Below, in pieces: positions 23,133-31,793 of a DNA stretch of 36,013 nt; the stretch's first letter is position 1, and every line of letters starts with the position of its first letter. The position numbers were made by a program, and so were the translations under genes. Below the pieces are notes generated by a model. That model searched no databases, was not told the origin of the DNA, and saw only the letters and a list, made by a program, of their open reading frames with translations. Source of the DNA: Thermoplasmata archaeon (GTDB lineage: Archaea; Thermoplasmatota; Thermoplasmata; Halarchaeoplasmatales; Halarchaeoplasmataceae); contig PWHU01000142.1 in NCBI GenBank assembly GCA_003555395.1, forward strand, positions 1-36,013. Reading direction: 5' to 3'.

Positions 23133-23567
23133 TCACGTCTCATCTGTGATTAATTCTCCTCCTGCTTCCTCTATCTTTTCTTTAGCTCTTGCGCTTGAAT
23201 CAGATATTTTTATTTTCATCTCTTTTGTAGCTCTACCTCTGCTCAAGAGTTTATCAAAACCAGCTTTCTCAAGGTCTACCTCATAGGTTGATCCTTCTTT
23301 CTCAGCAAACCCCTGCTTTATGAATTCATCTAACGCCTCTTCGATCTGGTATATGTTTATGACTTTGTCTTTCTCGATGAGCTTTTGTGGACGTGTAAAA
23401 CCCTTAGGTCCAAAGTAGTCAGGATCTTCGTTAGCTAGAGATGTCCACTTGTGTTTACCCAAGCCGGCTTTACCTCTACCTCCACGTTCTCCTGCTCCTC
23501 TACCTTTCTTCGTCCCGCGACCATGACTGCGGGAACCTCTATTTTTTTTTGTCTTTTTCTTACCCAT
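23133..23567 (-). CDS. rpl15: Ribosomal protein uL15
   Basis: The 144-residue protein has the basic, glycine-rich archaeal L15 N-terminus (GSRSHGRGTKKGRGAGERGG) and a C-terminal KLLSRGRATKEMKIKIS motif. It binds 23S rRNA and joins late in large-subunit assembly. ATG 23567 is used with GGTTGAT just upstream; TTG at 23576 lies inside that site. Cotranscribed between L30 (5 nt) and secY (5 nt). Confidence 0.95.
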   Translation of the reverse strand: MGKKKTKKNRGSRSHGRGTKKGRGAGERGGRGKAGLGKHKWTSLANEDPDYFGPKGFTRPQKLIEKDKVINIYQIEEALDEFIKQGFAEKEGSTYEVDLEKAGFDKLLSRGRATKEMKIKISDSSARAKEKIEEAGGELITDET

Positions 23568-23572
23568 GTATA

Positions 23573-24067
23573 TCAACCTTCTTCAGACGTATCCTGGCTT
23601 ACATCTGGACCGAGCATCTTCTTCAACAGGTCGTTGATGTTTCGGCCACGATAACCAAGGGTACCACCGGTTTTATAAGGCTTTTTGACACCTTCGTATC
23701 CTCCTTCAGGAGGATGCATCCTGAATATGTTATCCAAACCGTTCAGCCCATCGATGGTTATCTCGCCGTTGGAAACGGCCTCTGCGAATTCTTCTATATC
23801 TTCGTATGAAGTCTGGTCATTTATTTCTTTTTCCATCGTTTCTACATCTAGATCAGAACTATGCTCCAACAGTTGAACAATGGTGTCTCCATCGACTTCG
23901 CCCCAAGTTATAAGATCCTTGACCTTGTTCAACATGCCTTGGTAAGCTGGAGTTTCCGGAACTACTGTACAGTGGTTTATCTTGTTCAAACGCAGCATTT
24001 TCAGTGTATCTTCCGTTTTTTTCTGTTTTTTTCTAGGACTTCTAACCCTTAGAACAGCAAAAGTCAT
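23573..24067 (-). CDS. rpl30: Ribosomal protein uL30
   Basis: The 164-residue archaeal/eukaryotic long-form L30 begins FAVLRVRSPRKKQKKTEDTL and has MLRLNKINHCTVVPETPAYQ and the C-terminal FRMHPPEGGYEG-KKPY region. The bacterial form is only about 60 residues. It is a large-subunit protein that binds 23S rRNA. GGAGGGC precedes the ATG. It lies between S5 and L15 in the spc-like order. Confidence 0.95.
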   Translation of the reverse strand: MTFAVLRVRSPRKKQKKTEDTLKMLRLNKINHCTVVPETPAYQGMLNKVKDLITWGEVDGDTIVQLLEHSSDLDVETMEKEINDQTSYEDIEEFAEAVSNGEITIDGLNGLDNIFRMHPPEGGYEGVKKPYKTGGTLGYRGRNINDLLKKMLGPDVSQDTSEEG

Positions 24068-24069
24068 GT

Positions 24070-24744
24070 TTAGCCCTCCTGTTCAGATACTTCATCTTCA
24101 ATTTCGTGTATACCTGAGATTATGCCAAGTTCCTCGGCCTGATCTTCTCTAACTCTCATCTTCGATGTTTCTTTCAAGGCATCGAAAACAGCTAATGCAT
24201 AATTCACCGTAGTGCGGGTTTTACCTTTAGAGAAGCCCCACATATCCTCTATCCCCGCTCTAGTAAGTATTGACTTTGCGGTTTCGCCTACAGCGAGACC
24301 TATACCGCTTGGCGCCGGCTTCAACTGAATTTTGACGGACCCTGTTTTACCCTCGACTTCAAAAGGGATTGTATGAGGATTACCACAGCCGCACTGCCAA
24401 GAGCCGCATCCTCGCCTGATCCTGACCATATTCAATTTAGCATTATCCATACATTTACGGATGGTGGGACCGACTTCTTTGCCTTTAGCGGTTCCTACTC
24501 CTACGTAACCGTTGTTATTTCCCACTACACAGGCAACGGTAAATCTAACTCTTCTTCCCGAGTCGGTCATCCTCTGGACCATGTTGACATCGAGAACATC
24601 GTCATCAAGATCAGGAAACAGAGCGTCTATTATCTCCGGCTCTTTGATGGGTAAACGTGTAGCTAATGCATCTTCCATCGTGGTGATCTCGCCTCTTTTC
24701 ACTTTTCTCCCTAGTCTAGTTTTTGGTTCCCATTCATACATCAT
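24070..24744 (-). CDS. rps5: Ribosomal protein uS5
   Basis: The 224-residue protein has the S5 double-stranded RNA-binding segment [20 protein letters not shown] followed by [20 protein letters not shown]. The C-terminal domain is [19 protein letters not shown] with [15 protein letters not shown]. It shapes the mRNA entry and decoding region of the small subunit. The ATG overlaps the stop of L18 (ATGA), and GGAGGAATC lies just upstream. A second ATG one codon later is also possible. Confidence 0.95.
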   Translation of the reverse strand: MMYEWEPKTRLGRKVKRGEITTMEDALATRLPIKEPEIIDALFPDLDDDVLDVNMVQRMTDSGRRVRFTVACVVGNNNGYVGVGTAKGKEVGPTIRKCMDNAKLNMVRIRRGCGSWQCGCGNPHTIPFEVEGKTGSVKIQLKPAPSGIGLAVGETAKSILTRAGIEDMWGFSKGKTRTTVNYALAVFDALKETSKMRVREDQAEELGIISGIHEIEDEVSEQEG

Positions 24745-25241
24745 GATTCCTCCAGCTTGGATTTGATTTCTTCAAAGTCATTAGCAGTTTCCTCACCTAT
24801 ATGTTCTCCCCTGACGCGTTCCTCGGAAGGAAGTACCCCTGGATCGTGTGGAATATCGAGCCCCGCATCGACCATCCCTTTCAAAGCTGAAAATAGCCTT
24901 CCACCCTTTTCAGGATGATCTAAACCAATATCTAGAACTGCCTCTTCTATTCCATAGTCCCTTGCTCTTTTGCCTGCAAGAAATCCTACAAGGTAAGATG
25001 ACGGTATATTATTACCGTGTCCTTCCCATCCTAAATCCTTAAGATGATCGCTAGTCGCTGTCGCTTCCACTTGATCGCCTTCGGGAAGATAGCGAATGAA
25101 TTGGACTCTGATCTTATTATTAGAGGGTCTGACCACCGCTCTAACTTTACCAGACTTTAGGAGCCTCAATCTTTCCCTATAGTCCGTCTTGCCTTCTCTT
25201 CTTCTTCTCAAAGGCATCCTGTAACGTGATCCTTCAGCCAT
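24741..25241 (-). CDS. rpl18: Ribosomal protein uL18
   Basis: The 166-residue protein with [20 protein letters not shown], then VRFSNKxI-like [13 protein letters not shown] and [20 protein letters not shown], is archaeal L18 (eukaryotic L5 type), which binds 5S rRNA. ATG 25241 is favoured because GGTGGTG lies 7 nt upstream. ATG 25247, which overlaps the L19e stop as ATGA, is only 1 nt from that site. Confidence 0.94.
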   Translation of the reverse strand: MAEGSRYRMPLRRRREGKTDYRERLRLLKSGKVRAVVRPSNNKIRVQFIRYLPEGDQVEATATSDHLKDLGWEGHGNNIPSSYLVGFLAGKRARDYGIEEAVLDIGLDHPEKGGRLFSALKGMVDAGLDIPHDPGVLPSEERVRGEHIGEETANDFEEIKSKLEES

Positions 25242-25243
25242 AT

Positions 25244-25723
25244 TCATTCACCACCATTATTTTCCGATCCATAATCTTCATCTATGTGGCCTTCCATCTT
25301 TAAGTGAAGGAGCATGTCAGATCTATCTTCAAAGGTTCCTCCTTTAGCTCTGTTGTAAAACTCTCTATATGTAGAACGATCGATGTTTCCGTCATCTCTC
25401 AACTTTTTCAGTTCTTTTCTGATGGAACGTATCCTCTTCTTCCATTTGTCTTTTGAGGATTCTCTAGCACCCTTGGTGCCTTTCCTTTTACCGTAACCTC
25501 TTCTCCTTCCTTTAGATTTCTGGCCTTTCTTGTAATTTATACGACCTCTTGAGTTTCCATCCTTCGGCAGCTTTTTGATCACTCCCCTGTTTATGAGTTC
25601 TCTTACTTCTTCTCTCGTGATGGCTTCTATCACTTCGTCCAGCATAGTATCGTCTATCCAAACACGATCTTTGCCGCAGTCCAAGATTTGCGCTGCCAAT
25701 CTTTTTTGATATTTTACATCCAT
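25244..25723 (-). CDS. rpl19e: Ribosomal protein eL19
   Basis: The 159-residue protein shows the L19e start KYQKRLAAQILDCGKDRVWI and the basic stretch GRRRGYGKRKGTKGARES, with RKELKKLRDDGNIDRSTYRE near the end. The family is found only in archaea and eukaryotes. ATG 25723 follows GAGGTGAT; the upstream GTG at 25732 is part of that site. It lies between L32e and L18. Confidence 0.95.
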   Translation of the reverse strand: MDVKYQKRLAAQILDCGKDRVWIDDTMLDEVIEAITREEVRELINRGVIKKLPKDGNSRGRINYKKGQKSKGRRRGYGKRKGTKGARESSKDKWKKRIRSIRKELKKLRDDGNIDRSTYREFYNRAKGGTFEDRSDMLLHLKMEGHIDEDYGSENNGGE

Positions 25724-25733
25724 GTATATCACC

Positions 25734-26159
25734 TCAGGATGGATTGAGGACCCTCAAGTCCATCTCTTCCGCTTTTTCCTCAATCTCTATCCTTTTTCTC
25801 ATGCCTACGCCATGTGCAACTCTAACGGCCTGTTTATCGGGATCAAGTCCTTCAAGGTCGTCTTTGTTATGAACCAGGACCTCTTCGAATCCGGAAGGAT
25901 GCAGACCCCTAACACCCCTGGGAGATCTGTAACCTACCTTTACATTGGGCGGTCTATACTTTTTGTTCTGTCTTGCCTGAGAATGGATTCCTCTGGGCTT
26001 TCGCCACGTACCTCTATCGATCTTCAACCGCCTGAACCATTCCTGTCGAGCGAAGTCGGGTCTTTGGGACTTTATCTTCTCTCTTTTCTTCAGCATCTCC
26101 TCCGTCTCTTCGTCAAGGTCAGGTTTTTTCTTTACTTCGTAATCCTCTTCATCTTCCAT
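25734..26159 (-). CDS. rpl32e: Ribosomal protein eL32
   Basis: The 141-residue protein has an acidic N-terminal extension and then the L32e core: RQEWFRRLKIDRGTWRKPRG, NKKYRPPNVKVGYRSP, VRGLHPSGFEEVLVHN. The family is archaeal and eukaryotic. ATG 26159 is preferred, with AGGTG about 9 nt upstream. TTG at 26165 would add two residues but sits too close to the site. Confidence 0.95.
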   Translation of the reverse strand: MEDEEDYEVKKKPDLDEETEEMLKKREKIKSQRPDFARQEWFRRLKIDRGTWRKPRGIHSQARQNKKYRPPNVKVGYRSPRGVRGLHPSGFEEVLVHNKDDLEGLDPDKQAVRVAHGVGMRKRIEIEEKAEEMDLRVLNPS

Positions 26160-26181
26160 CTTCAAACACCTCTATCAATCT

Positions 26182-26733
26182 TTATCTCAAAGGTTTCCCC
26201 GACTTTTCTGTTATATAAATACCGTCCTGGAATACCCTCGGATCGGCCTTGGGAATCTTGGTCATCGATTCGATATTTGCCGCAGTTTGAGCGACGGCTT
26301 CTTTATCCGGTCCTTTCACGATAACCTGATCACCTTCTATAGTAGCTTTGGCTGAACCAACGATCCTAGCTCGTCTCGGTTTGTTTTCACCTACAAAATT
26401 TTTGATCACCACTTCGTTTCCTTCTGAAGTCACTTCCATAGGAAAATGTGAGTAGATGATCTTCAATTTGTAAACAAAATTTTCCTTAGACCCCTTTATC
26501 ATGTTCTCTATGTGCGACTTATAAGTGCCAGCAAGGGCCTTTTCTCTTTTGCTTGGCTCATCGACAGTCAAAACCACTTCGTCATCTTCTATATCTATAT
26601 GTATACTAGGATGTTCGAATTTCTTTTGAATTTCTCCGTTTTCACCCGAGACTACCAACTCTTCTTTTCGTTTTTCGACGTTCACGTTTTCCGGTATTTC
26701 GATCCTTTCTTCCAATTTTGCTTCTACTGGCAT
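26182..26733 (-). CDS. rpl6: Ribosomal protein uL6
   Basis: The 183-residue protein has two L6 repeats and the archaeal IENMIKGSKENFVYKLKIIY, HFPMEVTSEGNEVVIKNFVG and ADPRVFQDGIYI-TEK ending. It binds near the GTPase centre of the large subunit. GAGGGATC lies upstream of the ATG. It lies 9 nt after S8 and 22 nt before L32e. Confidence 0.95.
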   Translation of the reverse strand: MPVEAKLEERIEIPENVNVEKRKEELVVSGENGEIQKKFEHPSIHIDIEDDEVVLTVDEPSKREKALAGTYKSHIENMIKGSKENFVYKLKIIYSHFPMEVTSEGNEVVIKNFVGENKPRRARIVGSAKATIEGDQVIVKGPDKEAVAQTAANIESMTKIPKADPRVFQDGIYITEKSGKPLR

Positions 26734-26742
26734 GATGATCCC

Positions 26743-27132
26743 TCAATAAACATAGGCTAATAACTTCCCTCCGATACCTTTTTGTTTGGCCTGAGAGTGA
26801 GACATCACTCCCTTGTTAGTGGTCATTACGAGCAAACCGAATCCCTGGGCAGGGAGATATCTGGATTCATAGTTCTCTATATCGGCATTCGTTACTGACC
26901 AACGAGGTTTGACCACACGGCATTCGTTTATGCTGCCGTTCAAAATGATATTGTAAGATCCTCCTCTTCCGTCCTCTACATATTCAAATCTTTCCAAATA
27001 ACCGTTTTCCTGCATTACCCTCAGAACTCGACCTACAAGCTTTGAGGCCGGTTCTACTTCGCATTCTAACTTACCGCTGTTTTCCGCGTTCTTTATTTTT
27101 GACAGAGCGTCATTCAATGGATCATGTTTCAT
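26743..27132 (-). CDS. rps8: Ribosomal protein uS8
   Basis: The 129-residue protein begins MKHDPLNDALSKIKNAEN and ends with the S8 signature ESRYLPAQGFGLLVMTTNKG, VMSHSQAKQKGIGGKLLAYVY. It binds the central domain of 16S rRNA and in bacteria also regulates the spc operon. AGGTG precedes the ATG by 7 nt. It lies between the short S14 gene and L6. Confidence 0.96.
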   Translation of the reverse strand: MKHDPLNDALSKIKNAENSGKLECEVEPASKLVGRVLRVMQENGYLERFEYVEDGRGGSYNIILNGSINECRVVKPRWSVTNADIENYESRYLPAQGFGLLVMTTNKGVMSHSQAKQKGIGGKLLAYVY

Positions 27133-27142
27133 ATATTACACC

Positions 27143-27307
27143 TCATGAATATTTTTCAAATCCTAAGTCCTCAGCTATCTCCCGGAAACACTGCCTGCAG
27201 ATATGAAGACCGTATCTTCTGATTATTCCCCGCTTCCTACCGCAGCGTCTGCATCCTTCCTTTCTTCCATAATTTTTTTCTGGTTTCAGCCCTTCTTCGT
27301 CGCTCAT
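27143..27307 (-). CDS. rps14: Ribosomal protein uS14 (zinc-binding type)
   Basis: This gene is easily missed at 54 residues. The minus-strand frame from ATG 27307 reads [20 protein letters not shown] and then [20 protein letters not shown], ending FEKYS. CxxC (Cys19, Cys22) and CxxC (Cys37, Cys40) form the zinc site of archaeal/eukaryotic S14. It binds the 16S rRNA head. Its ATG overlaps the L5 stop as ATGA, and S8 follows after 10 nt. This is the expected position in the spc-like order. Confidence 0.95.
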   Translation of the reverse strand: MSDEEGLKPEKNYGRKEGCRRCGRKRGIIRRYGLHICRQCFREIAEDLGFEKYS

Positions 27308-27843
27308 GACTCATACACCTCCAAGTCGAATTCGTTCTCCATGAAATCTATAGATTCTTCCTTTGTCATCTTAAGTTCAGGGGGTATGCTCTTTTTGTTT
27401 TTCTTTCTATTAGCTATACGGATTCCTTTTCTTCCTATAACAATAGATATGTCCATACCGAAGACACCTATGTTGGGGTCATAGCTAGCTTCTTTGAAAT
27501 CAGTGTAATCGTGTATGCCGAAGTTAACGTTACCGTGATCATCGAAACTTTTTTCTGACAATCTATTTTCTTTGACCCAAAAAGCCTTCTCTAGAAAATC
27601 AAAAGCTTTTTGACCTCTTAAAGTAACCTTACATCCTACGGGCTGACCTTCCCTTATTCCAAACTCTGCATTGGTGGTGGTAGCTATGGTCTCAACGGGA
27701 GTCTGACCTGTTAGCATCTCCAATACGTCGAAAGCCTTACGAAGTTTTTCTCCGCCTTGACCGACTCCTATGTTGACAACACATTTGACCAACCGTGGGA
27801 CTTTCATCGGGTTTTCGTAATCTTTTGCTAGTGCTGAACTCAT
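27304..27843 (-). CDS. rpl5: Ribosomal protein uL5
   Basis: The 179-residue protein has [20 protein letters not shown], the [20 protein letters not shown] loop and [16 protein letters not shown], typical of archaeal L5. It binds 5S rRNA together with L18. Its ATG overlaps the S4e stop (ATGA), and its own stop overlaps the S14 start. Confidence 0.96.
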   Translation of the reverse strand: MSSALAKDYENPMKVPRLVKCVVNIGVGQGGEKLRKAFDVLEMLTGQTPVETIATTTNAEFGIREGQPVGCKVTLRGQKAFDFLEKAFWVKENRLSEKSFDDHGNVNFGIHDYTDFKEASYDPNIGVFGMDISIVIGRKGIRIANRKKNKKSIPPELKMTKEESIDFMENEFDLEVYES

Positions 27844-28559
27844 ACTATACCCACCTCAGGTATCTCTATCACTGGCGTGTCTTTTCCTATCACAAAAACG
27901 TAATCTTCGATCGTAGTTATGCCAGATTCGAAATGAACAAAATTTTGCTGTGAACCCCTGATAGTCTCGCATTCTTTTATCTTGCCTATCTCTCCTATGT
28001 GCTTTCCCCCTGTGATCAGGGCCATCATCCCTTCTTTGAACTCGTAGGACTCTAACACCTTTTGTGAGGGTATCTCCAGTTTCAAGACATCCTTAGTATC
28101 GTATCCGTCCTCATCTTCCCTTTGGATATTCCTACCATCATGTAGGTTGTACTGTGTTATTCCACTCTTCAGTGTGGTTTTATCAACTATTCTAACCAAC
28201 TTCCATCCTGTTTCGCTTTCATCTATCGCTTTCAATCGTATCTTGCCCTTTTGATCGAAAAGCACTCGGTAATTCTCCATCAGTTCCGGTATAGAAACCA
28301 CGTCCATCAGTCCGATAGGTCTATTCCTGTCGGTAACGACTTTACCGTCGACCTCGACCTTTCTTTCCGCCAATATCCTCTTAGCTTCTCGAGACGTGTT
28401 TGTATAATCCAATATGTCTCTTATAACCACTATTAGAGGTACACTCCTATCTGCAGGATGTGGACCCGCACTCGATTTTGGAGCCCAATGATATTCCTTA
28501 GTGGGTATTCCCCACATTTTAGTCGGCGAACCATAACGTTTGCTGTGTTTACTCATCAT
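27840..28559 (-). CDS. rps4e: Ribosomal protein eS4
   Basis: The 239-residue protein with HSKRYGSPTKMWGIPTKEYH, an S4-like domain (SREAKRILAERKVEVDGKVV) and a KOW-like GKHIGEIGKIKECETIRGSQ segment is S4e, restricted to archaea and eukaryotes. The ATG overlaps the L24 stop. A second ATG one codon later is 7 nt from GGAGG and could be used instead. Confidence 0.95.
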   Translation of the reverse strand: MMSKHSKRYGSPTKMWGIPTKEYHWAPKSSAGPHPADRSVPLIVVIRDILDYTNTSREAKRILAERKVEVDGKVVTDRNRPIGLMDVVSIPELMENYRVLFDQKGKIRLKAIDESETGWKLVRIVDKTTLKSGITQYNLHDGRNIQREDEDGYDTKDVLKLEIPSQKVLESYEFKEGMMALITGGKHIGEIGKIKECETIRGSQQNFVHFESGITTIEDYVFVIGKDTPVIEIPEVGIV

Positions 28560-28921
28560 TTACCCTCCTCGCTTATATTTTCAACTTTTTCTTTTCTCCA
28601 AGGGTCTGATAGATCAAGATCTCTTATCTTGAGGTTGGAAGGATGTATCCCATAAGGTTCCTTCGATTCATCAGCCTTTTCTACTGTCACTTTTTCCACG
28701 TAAACTTTTTCGTTACGTCTATCAACTTCCGCGACCTTATCTATATGGCCTTTGAAAGCTCCTCTCATAACTTCCACTTCATCTCCTTTGCGAACAGGAA
28801 AGCTCCTAGTCGCATACTTTTTTTGGAGATCCTCAGCTAAATTGGAAGACATGATCTTTCTTTTTTTGTGATGAGGGGCGTTCTTTTGCCTTTTCCTCTG
28901 CTTCCTTGGTTTTTCACTCAT
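28556..28921 (-). CDS. rpl24: Ribosomal protein uL24
   Basis: The 121-residue protein has a basic N-terminus (PRKQRKRQKNAPHHKKRKIM) and a KOW motif, KGDEVEVMRGAFKGHIDKVA, as in archaeal L24/eukaryotic L26. It starts large-subunit assembly. ATG 28921 is chosen, 8 nt after AGGTG. A longer frame opening at 28936 would begin inside the ribosome binding site. Confidence 0.94.
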   Translation of the reverse strand: MSEKPRKQRKRQKNAPHHKKRKIMSSNLAEDLQKKYATRSFPVRKGDEVEVMRGAFKGHIDKVAEVDRRNEKVYVEKVTVEKADESKEPYGIHPSNLKIRDLDLSDPWRKEKVENISEEGK

Positions 28922-28932
28922 ACATAAACACC

Positions 28933-29331
28933 TCACATTATCATCGATGCGGCGGCTCCGACCCTAGGCCATCTTTCTGCGGCTTCCCTAGCTACCGGAC
29001 CCTTTATCTCAGATCCTCTCGTCTCACCATCGTCTTGAGTCAGAACCACGGCGTTATCTTCAAACTCTACCATCACACCGTCTGGCCTTCTAAAAGGACG
29101 TTTCTGTCTTACGATTACCGCTCTAGTCAATTCCCTTTTCATCTCCGGTGTACCCTTAACGACTGAAGCAACTATTTGGTCTCCGATACCGGCCCGAGGG
29201 TATCTTCTATGGACTCCGTGATAATTTATAACGGAAACCACTCTTACCTCTTTAGCACCGGTATTATCTATACACTTGAGTTTGCTCCCTACGGAGAGTC
29301 CTTTAGTCTGTTTACCAGCGATCCCCCTCAT
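28933..29331 (-). CDS. rpl14: Ribosomal protein uL14
   Basis: The 132-residue protein has GSKLKCIDNTGAKEVRVVSV, RYPRAGIGDQIVASVVKGTP and the C-terminal GPVAREAAERWPRVGAAAS signature. It sits at the subunit interface and binds 23S rRNA. The ATG overlaps the S17 stop as ATGA. Confidence 0.97.
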   Translation of the reverse strand: MRGIAGKQTKGLSVGSKLKCIDNTGAKEVRVVSVINYHGVHRRYPRAGIGDQIVASVVKGTPEMKRELTRAVIVRQKRPFRRPDGVMVEFEDNAVVLTQDDGETRGSEIKGPVAREAAERWPRVGAAASMIM

Positions 29332-29669
29332 TCTTTTCCACCTCTCGAGATGACCACGTAAGATTTACTCTTGCTGATAGGTCTGCACTCCATTATCTGT
29401 ACCTCGTCGCCCTCCTCTATGTCTATACAGGGAGGGAGATGGCTTGGATAATGGCTCTTTCTCTTTTCATACCTTTCAAATTTTGGGATGTAGTGGAAAT
29501 AATCCTTCCTTACAACCACGGATCCATCCATGTCCGTAGATTCTACGACACCTCTGATGATCCTACCTCTAACAGAAAGAGTGCCATGGAAAGGACAGTT
29601 TTCATCCTCGCACCTATCTTCGGGAGCTTCAACGTCAACACCTATATCGCGAGCTTCATTTTCTACCAT
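29328..29669 (-). CDS. rps17: Ribosomal protein uS17
   Basis: The 113-residue archaeal S17 has the CEDENCPFHGTLSVRGRIIR opening, VVRKDYFHYIPKFERYEKRK and PPCIDIEEGDEVQIMECRPI. It is a 16S rRNA-binding protein. It starts 7 nt after the RNase P protein gene and overlaps L14. Confidence 0.96.
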   Translation of the reverse strand: MVENEARDIGVDVEAPEDRCEDENCPFHGTLSVRGRIIRGVVESTDMDGSVVVRKDYFHYIPKFERYEKRKSHYPSHLPPCIDIEEGDEVQIMECRPISKSKSYVVISRGGKE

Positions 29670-29676
29670 AATATCA

Positions 29677-29949
29677 TCAACCTAGTTTCTTGATCCTATC
29701 TTCGGGGCGGTATGCAATACTTGAACCGTCTAGAGTAATCCAGCGATCGTTCAGTCTGATCTCGAATCTATTGCCTTCTTTAGGGATCATCTTGTCTTCT
29801 TCATCCCTGATAACGAAGGTATTCTTCGTCTCGTCGATCACCTTTCCAGTGATCTCCATATAAGCTTCATGGTCGGAGTGAACGACCTCGATCTCGGAGC
29901 CGATGTATTCGTAGGCATAAGCCTGATCGTTATCTTCTTTCGCTGTCAT
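29677..29949 (-). CDS. rnp1: RNase P protein component 1 (Rpp29/Pop4)
   Basis: The 90-residue protein has an Sm-like barrel: YEYIGSEIEVVHSDHEAYME, ITGKVIDETKNTFVIRDEED, then GNRFEIRLNDRW and the C-terminal DRIKKL. This matches archaeal Rnp1. It binds the specificity domain of RNase P RNA and helps mature tRNA 5' ends. The position between SUI1 and S17 is conserved in euryarchaea. Confidence 0.92.
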   Translation of the reverse strand: MTAKEDNDQAYAYEYIGSEIEVVHSDHEAYMEITGKVIDETKNTFVIRDEEDKMIPKEGNRFEIRLNDRWITLDGSSIAYRPEDRIKKLG

Positions 29950-29950
29950 T

Positions 29951-30253
29951 TTATCTTATCTCCACCGAGAATCCTTTTCCTTCAAGATATTCTTTGACCT
30001 TTTCGATATGATTGCCCTGCAGTTCTATGCGACCTTTTTTGGTCGTTCCACCTGCAGCGCACTTGCTCTTCAGATCCGAAGCAAGTTCTTCTATGTCTAT
30101 ATCGCTCTCGTCTATACCATCGACTATCGTCACTTTTTTCCCGTATCTTCGTTGGTCCGTGTATATCTCTATCTCCTGCTGTTCTCGAGCGATGTCTTCG
30201 CATATGCATATCTCTTTAGGCAACCCGCAAGTAGGACAAACTTCTTCCGCCAT
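29951..30253 (-). CDS. Translation initiation factor eIF1/SUI1 homologue
   Basis: The 100-residue protein has an N-terminal [13 protein letters not shown] cysteine motif and the SUI1 core [38 protein letters not shown]. It is the archaeal initiation factor 1 that monitors start-codon selection. ATG 30253 follows AGGAGG by 6 nt and overlaps the L29 stop by one base. The TTG at 30256 is disfavoured. Confidence 0.94.
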   Translation of the reverse strand: MAEEVCPTCGLPKEICICEDIAREQQEIEIYTDQRRYGKKVTIVDGIDESDIDIEELASDLKSKCAAGGTTKKGRIELQGNHIEKVKEYLEGKGFSVEIR

Positions 30254-30471
30254 CAATTTCCTCCTTTTGATTTATTATTTTCTTCATTTATCACAGTGAG
30301 TATCCTAGCGATGTTTCTCTTTATGGTGCTTATACGTCCTGGGCTCTCAGGTGCTCCTCCCATGGCGGCAACGCCTTTCTCGTGAAGAAGTTCGTCTCTG
30401 AGTTCTTCTAACTTCTCTTCTCTATCGGACTTATCCATCTTTCTTATCTCTTCAGTCTTGATCAAAGGCAT
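30253..30471 (-). CDS. rpl29: Ribosomal protein uL29
   Basis: The 72-residue two-helix protein is of the usual length ([60 protein letters not shown]). It lies near the exit tunnel and binds the signal recognition particle and nascent chains. The ATG lies one base after the S3 stop. Confidence 0.95.
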   Translation of the reverse strand: MPLIKTEEIRKMDKSDREEKLEELRDELLHEKGVAAMGGAPESPGRISTIKRNIARILTVINEENNKSKGGN

Positions 30472-30472
30472 G

Positions 30473-31333
30473 CTATTCAGCCTCCTCTTCTTCTTCTACT
30501 TCTTCCTCTACCTCTTCCTCTACCTCTTCTTCTGCTTCTTCCTCTACTTCTTCCTCTACCTCTTCCTCTACCTCTTCTTCTATCTCCATTTCTTCCACAT
30601 CTTCCTCTAAGCTGTCTTTTTCTTCACTGGCCTTTTCTTCTTCAGCCTCTTTTTCCTCTTCTTCTTCCTCAACTTCTTTTTCAGCTTCTTCCTCAGCTTT
30701 TTCCTCTTTTTCTCCCTCAGCATCTTCTGCTTCTTCTTCAGGGGGTATTATCTCTATCTCATCCGGGAGTCTAGCTTCAGGATCCATGATTCTTACCGTG
30801 ACTCCAATGACACCTAACTTAAGTTTCGCCTGTGCAAAACCTTCGTCTATCCATTTTTTCTTTTCTTCTCCACAGTACTTTATATGTCCATCCTGGAATT
30901 TTTCTACCCGGTGTCTCGGACCTGTCAATTTGCCGGAAAGTATTATCTGACAACCTTTAGCTCCAGAATCAATAATGTTCCTAACAGTTGAGTGTCCTGC
31001 TCTTCGGAAGTACCAACCTCTTTCCAAAGAGGAGGCAAGTTTCTCGGCCATTATCTGTGCGTTCAGTTCTGGAACTGAAACTTCCTGAACTTCAACCTGT
31101 GGATTATCGAAATCAAATTTTCTCTTTATATCTTCTGTCAGCTCTCTTATCCTTTTACCTTTTCTACCAATCACCAAAGCTGGTCTTTCGGTGTAAAGGG
31201 TTATACGAGTTCCCATAGGAGTCCTAGTTACTTCGGCACCGCCGAAGCCCGCTCTTTCCGTCTGAGCTTGAAGGAATTCTTTGAGTTGAACGCGCTGCAT
31301 CTTTTCTTTTACAAACTTTTTTTCTCTTGCCAC
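30473..31333 (-). CDS. rps3: Ribosomal protein uS3 with long acidic tail
   Basis: The 286-residue protein has its S3 body (1-195) including the KH motif VIGRKGKRIRELTEDIKRKF, then MAEKLASSLERGWYFRRAGH and GCQIILSGKLTGPR. The last roughly 88 residues are almost only Glu with Ala, Val and Lys, in repeats such as EEEVEEEVEEEVEEEAEEEV. Archaeal S3 usually ends near 210-230. The start is GTG 31333, 2 nt after L22, with GGAGGAG upstream. S3 lines the mRNA entry channel; the role of the tail is unknown. Confidence 0.94.
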   Translation of the reverse strand: MAREKKFVKEKMQRVQLKEFLQAQTERAGFGGAEVTRTPMGTRITLYTERPALVIGRKGKRIRELTEDIKRKFDFDNPQVEVQEVSVPELNAQIMAEKLASSLERGWYFRRAGHSTVRNIIDSGAKGCQIILSGKLTGPRHRVEKFQDGHIKYCGEEKKKWIDEGFAQAKLKLGVIGVTVRIMDPEARLPDEIEIIPPEEEAEDAEGEKEEKAEEEAEKEVEEEEEEKEAEEEKASEEKDSLEEDVEEMEIEEEVEEEVEEEVEEEAEEEVEEEVEEEVEEEEEAE

Positions 31334-31335
31334 TA

Positions 31336-31782
31336 TTACTCCTCCTTTTCTTCCAATATGATCTCGATGTTAGTTCTTTGAGTGTTTTGAGGTGAGCTCC
31401 TTCCAAAAGCCCTGGGTCTGAAGCCCTGTATAGGACTAGCCTTGTGGGCTGCTAGATGCTTGATGAGCAAATTTTCGGTGTCTAAACCTTTACTTTCAGC
31501 GTTCGCTTTGCACTCCTCTACCAATGCTCTTACCTTTCCACATACCTTTTTAGGATATCCTCCGGCCCCAGTTCCTTTCTGGTGAGCGATACGCTTGTTA
31601 TGTTTCTTGTAAGGCACCGCTCGGGTACCCTCGATGACTTCATCTAGTATATTAAGAGCTTTTTCTACTTCCTTGCCTCTGATCATGTCGCAGACCTCGA
31701 TAGATTTTTTTGGAGATATCTGAAATTCACGTCCATAGGCCTTGGCAGTGATTTCTGGATCCGGATCCATAGAGTAACCCAT
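31336..31782 (-). CDS. rpl22: Ribosomal protein uL22
   Basis: The 148-residue protein has AKAYGREFQISPKKSIEVCD, the PYKKHNKRIAHQKGTGAGGY loop typical of archaeal/eukaryotic L22/L17, and FRPRAFGRSSPQNTQRTNIE. It lines the peptide exit tunnel. It starts 11 nt after S19. Confidence 0.96.
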   Translation of the reverse strand: MGYSMDPDPEITAKAYGREFQISPKKSIEVCDMIRGKEVEKALNILDEVIEGTRAVPYKKHNKRIAHQKGTGAGGYPKKVCGKVRALVEECKANAESKGLDTENLLIKHLAAHKASPIQGFRPRAFGRSSPQNTQRTNIEIILEEKEE

Positions 31783-31793
31783 ATTTCATCACC

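Noticed and set aside
25722-26324. 200-codon plus-strand frame across L32e and L6
   Set aside because: It is antisense to two well-conserved ribosomal protein genes and shows no recognisable protein features.
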